A stretch of DNA of 64,000 bases. Source: Bog-532 sp963824545 (GTDB taxonomy: Bacteria; Actinomycetota; Actinomycetes; Streptosporangiales; Streptosporangiaceae). The notes below the pieces were generated by a model, which saw only the letters and a program-made list of their open reading frames with translations, was not told the origin of the DNA and searched no databases. The first letter of the stretch is position 1. Each line of letters starts with the position of its first letter. Made by a program: the position numbers and the translations under genes. The stretch spans positions 372,001 through 436,000 of the forward strand of contig CAWGPP010000006.1 of the NCBI GenBank assembly GCA_963824545.1. The letters run 5' to 3'. Shown here one piece after another: positions 59,339 to 64,000 of the stretch.

Positions 59339-60586
59339 ATGCGCCTTTACACGGCGGCCGCGCTGCTGGTGAGTGCGAGCGCTGAGGTCGTCCGTGACGG
59401 CGGCGTGCTCATCGACGGAACCCGGATCGTCGCGGCCGGCCCGGCCGGGCCGCTCCGGGCCAGCGCGGGCACCGAGGTCATCGACCTCGGCGACGTGACC
59501 ATCCTGCCCGGCCTGATCGACACGCACGTTCACCTGGGCTTCGACGGCGGCCCGGGCCCGGTGGCGCGGATGCGGGCCGAAACCGACACCGAGCAGCTCA
59601 TTCTCATGCTGCGCAGCGCACGGGAACTGGTCCGGGCCGGGGTGACCACCGCCCGTGACCTCGGAGCGCGGTCCTTCCTGGACGTCGCCGTACGGGACGC
59701 CATCGCACGCGGCACCGCGGAGGGGCCCCGGCTGGTCACCGCCGCCCGGCCGCTTACCCCCATCGGCGGGCACTGCTGGTTCATGGGCGGGGAGTGCGGC
59801 TCCGCCGATGAGCTGCGGCGCATGGTCCGGGTCCACCACCGCCGGGGCGCCGACTTCATCAAGGTGATGTCGACCGGCGGCTTCATGACCGAGGGCTCGG
59901 CACCATGGTTCGCCCAGTTCACCGCGGGTGAGCTAAGGGCCGTGGTGGACGAGGCGCATCGTCTCGGCCACCGGGTGGCGGCGCACGCGCACGGCCGCGA
60001 CGGGATCGCCCAGGCGGTGGCGGCCGGGGTCGACACCATCGAGCACTGCTCATTCGCCGGGGAGGACGGGATCTTCGGTTCCGATTTCGATCCGGACCTG
60101 GCCGGCGCGATCGCCGCGGCGGGCATCTTCGTCTGCCCGACCATCAACGTGCACGCGGCCATGATGCGCGACCGCTACGGGCCGGTACTGGAGGAGGTGA
60201 TCATGGGCTTGCACCGCCGCGGCGTGCAGCTCATCGCGGGCACCGACGCGGGCACCGACAACTGCCCGCACGGCGCCTACGTCTGCGGCCTGGAGGCCCT
60301 GGCGGGGGCGGGCCTGCCCACGCGGGACGTGCTGGACGCGGCCACGGCCCGCGCGGCCCGGGCCATCGGCGTCGGCGACCGCACCGGGTCCATCGAGCCG
60401 GGAAAGGACGCGGACCTCATCGCGGTCCGCGGCGACCCGCTGCGTGACATCTCCGTCCTGCACCAGGCCGAGCTGGTCGTGGCGCGCGGGACTCAGGTCG
60501 CCCCGCCGCGGCCCGGATGGGTGCACGCGGCCCGAGGCGGGTATGGGCCGGCCATGGCCGAACCCGCCCGGCAGGGCCCCGCATGA
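59339..60586 (+). CDS. Imidazolonepropionase/prolidase-like amidohydrolase
   Basis: 415 residues from ATG 59339 (GAAGGAG upstream). The metal-dependent hydrolase core is clear: ILPGLIDTHVHLGFDGGPG (HxH), DFIKVMSTGGFMTEGSAPWF (Lys of the binuclear centre), VAAHAHGRDGIAQAVAAGVD, TIEHCSF and QLIAGTDAGTDNCPHG. Family members are Xaa-Pro dipeptidases or cyclic-imide and lactone hydrolases. Substrate unknown. The stop overlaps the next gene's ATG by 4 nt, so hydrolase and aminotransferase form an operon. Confidence 0.85.
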   Translation: MRLYTAAALLVSASAEVVRDGGVLIDGTRIVAAGPAGPLRASAGTEVIDLGDVTILPGLIDTHVHLGFDGGPGPVARMRAETDTEQLILMLRSARELVRAGVTTARDLGARSFLDVAVRDAIARGTAEGPRLVTAARPLTPIGGHCWFMGGECGSADELRRMVRVHHRRGADFIKVMSTGGFMTEGSAPWFAQFTAGELRAVVDEAHRLGHRVAAHAHGRDGIAQAVAAGVDTIEHCSFAGEDGIFGSDFDPDLAGAIAAAGIFVCPTINVHAAMMRDRYGPVLEEVIMGLHRRGVQLIAGTDAGTDNCPHGAYVCGLEALAGAGLPTRDVLDAATARAARAIGVGDRTGSIEPGKDADLIAVRGDPLRDISVLHQAELVVARGTQVAPPRPGWVHAARGGYGPAMAEPARQGPA

Positions 60587-61743
60587 CGGACTTCGACCGG
60601 ATCACCGTCGCTGAGCTGCGCCGCCGCGGCGGGCTGAAATGGACGTACGCCGGCCCGGACGTGCTCGGCGCGTTCGTCGCGGAGATGGATTTCGGGACGT
60701 CCCCGGCCGTGGAGGCGGCCCTGCGGGACGTCATCGCCCGGCGCGACTTCGGCTACCTGACCCCGGCCGCGGTGCAGGAGATGGCCGAGGCGGTGGCCGC
60801 GTGGCTGGCCCGGGCGCATGACTGGGCCGTCGACGCGGCCCGGATCCGCCCGCTGCCCGACGTGATCAAGGGCCTGGAGGCGGCAATCACGATCTTCTCC
60901 CGCCCCGGCAGCCCGGTGATCCTGCCGACCCCCGCCTACATGCCGTTCCTGACCGTGCCGCCGCGGCTGGGCCGGGAGATCATCGAGGTCCCGATGGTTA
61001 CCGGCGGCGGGCGGCTCGCCCTGGACCTGGACGGGATCGCGGCGGCGTTCCGCGCCGGCGGCCACCTGCTGGTCCTGTGCAGTCCCTGCAACCCGGCCGG
61101 CCGGGTGTACACCCCGGACGAGCTAACGGCGGTGACCGAGGTGGTGGCGCGGTACGGCGGCCGGGTGTTCGCCGACGAGATCCACGCGCCGCTGGTCTAC
61201 CCCGGCCACCGGCACACGCCGTACGCCACGACGTCGGCCGAGGCCGCCGCGCACAGCATCACGTCCGTCTCGGCGTCCAAGGGCTGGAACCTGCCCGGCC
61301 TGAAATGCGCCCAGCTGATCCTCACCAGCGACGCCGACGCGCAGACGTGGGCCGCGGCCGGGAGCCTGGCCGAGCACGGCGCCAGCACCCCCGGCGTCCG
61401 CGCCAACACCGCGGCGTTCACGGCCGGCGGCGACTGGCTCGCGGAGGTGCTGAGCTACCTGGACGGCAGCCGTATGCTGCTGGCCGACCTGATCGCCGAG
61501 CACCTGCCCGGAGTCCGCTACCAGCCGCCGGAGGGCACCTACCTGGCGTGGCTGGACTGCCGCGCGCTGGGCCTGGGCGACAGCCCCGGGGAGTTCTTCC
61601 TGGACAAGGCGCAGGTGCTGGTCAACGATGGCCCGGCCTTCGGTGTGGCGGGCAAGGGCCACGTCCGGCTCAACTTCGCGACCCCGCGCCCGATCCTGAC
61701 CCAGATCGTCCGCCAGCTCGGGAACGCCCTCGCCAACCGCTGA
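60583..61743 (+). CDS. PatB/MalY-type aminotransferase (C-S lyase-like)
   Basis: 386 residues from ATG 60583. The N-terminus MTDFDRITVAELRRRGGLKW and VAEMDFGTSPAVEAALRDVI is typical of MalY/PatB. The PLP lysine lies in SVSASKGWNLPGLKCAQLIL; other marks are LLVLCSPCNPAGRVYTPDEL, FADEIHAPLVYPGHRHTPYA, and FGVAGKGHVRLNFATPRPIL. It probably cleaves a C-S bond (cystathionine or cysteine S-conjugate) or acts as an aminotransferase. Coupled with the upstream amidohydrolase, perhaps in the breakdown of a cyclic or S-containing compound. Confidence 0.85.
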   Translation: MTDFDRITVAELRRRGGLKWTYAGPDVLGAFVAEMDFGTSPAVEAALRDVIARRDFGYLTPAAVQEMAEAVAAWLARAHDWAVDAARIRPLPDVIKGLEAAITIFSRPGSPVILPTPAYMPFLTVPPRLGREIIEVPMVTGGGRLALDLDGIAAAFRAGGHLLVLCSPCNPAGRVYTPDELTAVTEVVARYGGRVFADEIHAPLVYPGHRHTPYATTSAEAAAHSITSVSASKGWNLPGLKCAQLILTSDADAQTWAAAGSLAEHGASTPGVRANTAAFTAGGDWLAEVLSYLDGSRMLLADLIAEHLPGVRYQPPEGTYLAWLDCRALGLGDSPGEFFLDKAQVLVNDGPAFGVAGKGHVRLNFATPRPILTQIVRQLGNALANR

Positions 61744-61823
61744 CGGCCGGAACCCGCCCCCACTGGGCCTAGGTCACCAAGCATGCCTAGTCGCTGCTGC
61801 CCCAGCGGGGTGATCTTTAACTA

Positions 61824-62204
61824 TTACCCCGCCTGCCGCGCCGGCAGCTGCTGCAGCGCCCAGGTGTTGCCGTCCGGGTCGGCGAAGGTCACGAACGACC
61901 CCCAGGCCTGCACGTCCACCTCGCTGGCCGCTACCCCGTGCTCGATAAGCTGCTTACGCGCCGCCGCGACGTCCTCCACCACGACCTGGAGATTGCGCAG
62001 CGATCCGGGCGCCATGTCGACGCCCAGGCCGGTGCCGAACGCGATCGAGCAGGCCGATCCGGGCGGGGTCAGCTGGACGAACCGCAGTTCCTCGCTGACC
62101 TGCTGATCGTGGTCGGCGTGGAAGCCGACCTGGTCGACGTAGAACGCCTTCGCGCGATCCACGTCCGATACCGGCACGAAGACAAGCTCAAGTTTCCAGT
62201 CCAT
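61824..62204 (-). CDS. VOC-superfamily (glyoxalase/bleomycin-resistance-like) protein
   Basis: 126 residues from ATG 62204. One VOC module: KLELVFVPVSDVDRAKAFYV, DQVGFHADHDQQVSEELRFV, QLTPPGSACSIAFGTGLGVD, LRNLQVVVEDVAAARKQLIE, VDVQAWGSFVTFADPDGNTW and ALQQLP. The D-P-D-G-N motif and the single-domain size match DinB-like glyoxalase-family proteins, which bind or modify small molecules. Substrate unknown. Confidence 0.85.
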   Translation of the reverse strand: MDWKLELVFVPVSDVDRAKAFYVDQVGFHADHDQQVSEELRFVQLTPPGSACSIAFGTGLGVDMAPGSLRNLQVVVEDVAAARKQLIEHGVAASEVDVQAWGSFVTFADPDGNTWALQQLPARQAG

Positions 62205-62277
62205 GCCCGGATCGTAACCGGACCGACTGACAGTCCCGGGGCCGCGCCGCGCGCCGCCCCGGATCGGCTTCCCGGCA

Positions 62278-62333
62278 CTTACGGGCAGACTTTTCGGGGC
62301 CCGGCACATACTGCCCAAAACTCTGCCCATAAG
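62278..62333. repeat. Palindromic repeat, copy 2
   Basis: A 56-bp element with 17-nt arms (62278-62294 and 62317-62333, two mismatches) and a 22-nt centre containing CCCGGCA and TGCCC. It is the same element as at 27830-27882. It sits 73 bp upstream of the VOC gene's start (transcribed away) and 35 bp before the broken amidase. Confidence 0.8.
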
Positions 62334-62367
62334 CAGCGCCTGGTGGGGCGTGTTTCAGGAGTGACTT

Positions 62368-63148
62368 GTGAGGCGCGGCAGCGGGCCGATGGCGCGGACG
62401 GTTGCCGACGCGGCCCTGCTGCTGTCGGTCATGGCCGGCCCCGATCCGCGGTCGCCGATCGCGCTGCCGGAACCGGGCGCGCGGTTCGCCGGGCCGCTGG
62501 CGGCAGACATCCGCGGGCTGCGGGTCGCGTGGTCACCGGACCTGGGCGGCGCCGTCCCGGTCGAGCCCGAGGTCGCGGCGGCGGTCCGCGACGCGGCGCA
62601 GGTGTTCGCCGGGCTGGGCGCGCGCGTCACCGAGGGCAGCCCGGACTTCGCCGGCGCGGACGAGGCGTTCCGTACGCTGCGGGCCTGGCAGTTCGAGGTC
62701 ATGCTCGGCGAACTGCTGGACCGTCATCCGGGTGAGCTCAAGGGCAGCCTGCGGCAGAACATCGAGCTGGGCCGGAAACTGACCGGGCCCGAGCTCGGCC
62801 GTGCCGAGCAGCTGCACACGGCGCTGTTCCACCGCGTCCGCATCTTCTTCTCCGCCCATGACCTGCTCCTGCTGCCGGTGAGCCAGGGCCTTCGACATCG
62901 GGCTGGAGTACCCGGCCGAGGTCGCCGGGGTGGCGATGACGGACTACCTGGACTGGATGCAGTCCGCGTATCTGGTCTCGGTGACCGGCTGCCCGGCCCT
63001 CTCCGTGCCGGCCGGCTTCAGCGCCGGCGGCCTGCCGGTCGGGGTGCAGATCGTCGGGCCGCACCGCGCCGACTTCGCGGTCCTTCAGGCCGGGCACGCC
63101 TTCGAGCAGGCCACCCAGGCCGGCCGCCGCCGCCCGCCCGGCCTGTGA
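62368..63148 (+). pseudogene. Amidase signature gene, 5'-truncated and frameshifted
   Basis: The frame begins GPMARTVADAALLLSVMAGP, a position normally about 200 residues into amidase signature enzymes. The Lys-cisSer-Ser catalytic region is absent. After IFFSAHDLLLLPVSQG the sequence changes frame near 62884; homology resumes in another frame as FDIGLEYPAEVAGVAMTDYL, MQSAYLVSVTGCPALSVPAG and LPVGVQIVGPHRADFAVLQA. One extra base in CAGGGCC would account for this. Two independent lesions make it non-functional. The end carries a 23-bp duplication over the stop. Confidence 0.75.
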
Positions 63149-63173
63149 CCAGGCGCCCGCCCGGCCTGTGACC
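63129..63173. repeat. 23-bp-period duplication across the amidase stop
   Basis: CGCCCGCCCGGCCTGTGACC begins at 63129 and again at 63152. The first contains the TGA at 63144-63146 region of the amidase remnant; the second gives another TGA two bases out of frame. Confidence 0.75.
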
Positions 63174-63310
63174 AGCCGCCCGGCCAGGACCACGCCCGGC
63201 CGGCCGCCCTCCGTGGCCGTGGCGTGCGAGGTCACGGGCCGGTAGTAACAATGTGACGACAGGGTTGACTTTCTTGCCCGGCGCAATCAGCGCTGGCTAT
63301 TGTCAGGTAA

Positions 63311-64000
63311 ATGGCCGATCATCACTCCAAAAGGGGCGTCCGTATCGCGGCGCTTGCCGGTATAGCGTGTTTCGGGCTCGCCGCGGCGGGCTGCAGCAGC
63401 TCTCCGTCGACGCCCGCGTCGGGCGGAAGCTCCGCCAGCGCCAGTGCGTCCGCCAAGCCGACGGGCACGGTCAACGTGGCCTACGCCGCCTCGCTGCAGT
63501 TCCTGAATTCCAAGATCGTCTCGCCCGCGTTCACCAGCGCACAGGGGTACATGTTCTCCGGCCGCAGCGGCGCCTCCGGCGAACTGGAGCAGAACATCCT
63601 GTCCGGCGAGATCAGCCCCAACGTCTTCGAGGCGGTCGGCGGCGACAACATCACGCCGCTGCAGCCGAAGTTCACCAAGTGGTACGTGCAGTACGCGGGC
63701 ACGTCGATCGTGGTCGCCTACAACCCGAACGGCCCGCACGCCGCCGAGTTCAAGGCCATCGCGGACGGCAGCAAGCCACTGTGCAGCCTGTTCAGCGACA
63801 CGCTGCAGACCTCAGGGCTCAAGCTCGGCCGCACCGACCCGAACATCGACCCGCAGGGCCGCGACTTCATCATGATGCTGGAGCTGGCCCAGTCCTACTG
63901 CCACCTGCCGTCGGACACGGTGGCCAAGATCCTGGGCACCTCGGACTTCGGCACCGCCTCCTCCTCGCAGATCTTCGCCGAGTCCTCGCTGGACTCGACG
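63311..64000 (+). CDS. ABC-transporter substrate-binding lipoprotein, molybdate/tungstate type (3' end outside)
   Basis: Open from ATG 63311 to the window end (230 codons). A lipoprotein signal is clear: basic start (HHSKRGVRIAALAGIACFGL), then a lipobox LAAAGC with a Ser/Ala linker. The mature part reads GTVNVAYAASLQFLNSKIVS, FSGRSGASGELEQNILSGEI, VFEAVGGDNITPLQPKFTKW, VQYAGTSIVVAYNPNGPHAA and LGRTDPNIDPQGRDFIMMLE, like ModA/WtpA-type binding proteins. It should bind an oxyanion outside the membrane and hand it to an ABC permease, whose genes would lie beyond 64000. Confidence 0.8.
   Translation, partial: MADHHSKRGVRIAALAGIACFGLAAAGCSSSPSTPASGGSSASASASAKPTGTVNVAYAASLQFLNSKIVSPAFTSAQGYMFSGRSGASGELEQNILSGEISPNVFEAVGGDNITPLQPKFTKWYVQYAGTSIVVAYNPNGPHAAEFKAIADGSKPLCSLFSDTLQTSGLKLGRTDPNIDPQGRDFIMMLELAQSYCHLPSDTVAKILGTSDFGTASSSQIFAESSLDST

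Noticed and set aside
63262..63310. TTGACT and TATTGT as the promoter of the binding-protein gene
   Set aside because: Spacing is 27 bp; a TTGCCC box at 18 bp is possible but weak, so no promoter was annotated.
1..64000. CRISPR array, rRNA or prophage genes
   Set aside because: No direct repeats with regular unique spacers, no rRNA-like sequence and no capsid, portal or integrase motif were seen.

Overview
The window reads as chromosome of a very high-GC actinomycete, probably a Streptosporangiales/Thermomonosporaceae-type soil organism. Reasons: GC-rich third codon positions throughout, many GTG/TTG starts, a mycothiol-conjugate amidase (Mca) gene, a mycofactocin (mft) locus, a Ser/Thr kinase-FHA pair, DUF1707, PadR, MocR and ECF42 regulators. 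I saw no rRNA, tRNA, CRISPR array or phage module. All calls rest on reading the sequence and remembered family features; no database search was run.

Layout. 1-2546: the end of a DUF445 membrane protein gene, then an IS1182-type insertion sequence sitting exactly at its stop codon. 2576-6411: rpiB, then the remains of an aromatic meta-cleavage (protocatechuate 4,5-type) catabolic operon. Aldolase (ligK-like) and hydratase (ligJ-like) genes are intact; the dehydrogenase before them and the class II aldolase after them are truncated. 6314-10776: GNAT, a broken SDR/VWA hybrid, DUF72 and a MetE-like protein. 10949-12445: a solitary Sll1717-type P-loop ATPase. 12459-16808: the mycofactocin locus mftR / mftA-mftC-[fragments]-mftE-SDR, with no room for mftB and no mftD. 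16876-17872: small heat-shock gene and MerR regulator with an operator on the promoter. 18300-31057: membrane protein, secreted phosphodiesterase, PRC-barrel, FAD oxidoreductase, two methyltransferases, PQQ-propeller lipoprotein, small ferredoxin-fold proteins, YqeY-like protein, MocR regulator and a DNA glycosylase. 31118-39878: channel-like protein, SRPBCC, a frameshifted NAD-binding/DUF2867 gene, MBL hydrolase, PadR with a methyltransferase-like membrane protein, DUF1707, a nonapeptide-repeat protein and a large transketolase/PDH-E1-like enzyme. 39960-48472: ECF42 sigma plus its DGPF partner, CBS protein, amidohydrolase, PlsC and patatin lipid genes, and a deaminase. 48653-58527: coiled-coil protein, mca, Ser/Thr kinase facing an FHA protein, epoxide-hydrolase-like protein, GCS2-type ligase and a histidine kinase that has lost its phospho-acceptor His. 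58541-64000: NAD(P)-binding reductase, amidohydrolase-PatB operon, VOC protein, a broken amidase and the start of a binding-protein lipoprotein.

Two themes run through the window. First, an unusual number of genes are truncated, fused at odd junctions or internally deleted, some of them in frame (3241, 5851, 8100, 14815, 15225, 23928, 27638, 33450, 62380). This is either real decay or collapsed assembly, and only read mapping can tell. Second, short tandem duplications repeatedly span stop codons (25294, 32724, 39872, 59191, 63129). The most biologically interesting items are the mft locus with mftA overlapping mftC, a conserved palindromic repeat present twice (27830, 62278), the Cys/His-tailed kinase, the phospho-acceptor-less kinase homologue beside a perfect palindrome, and the SILSIGSAG repeat protein.
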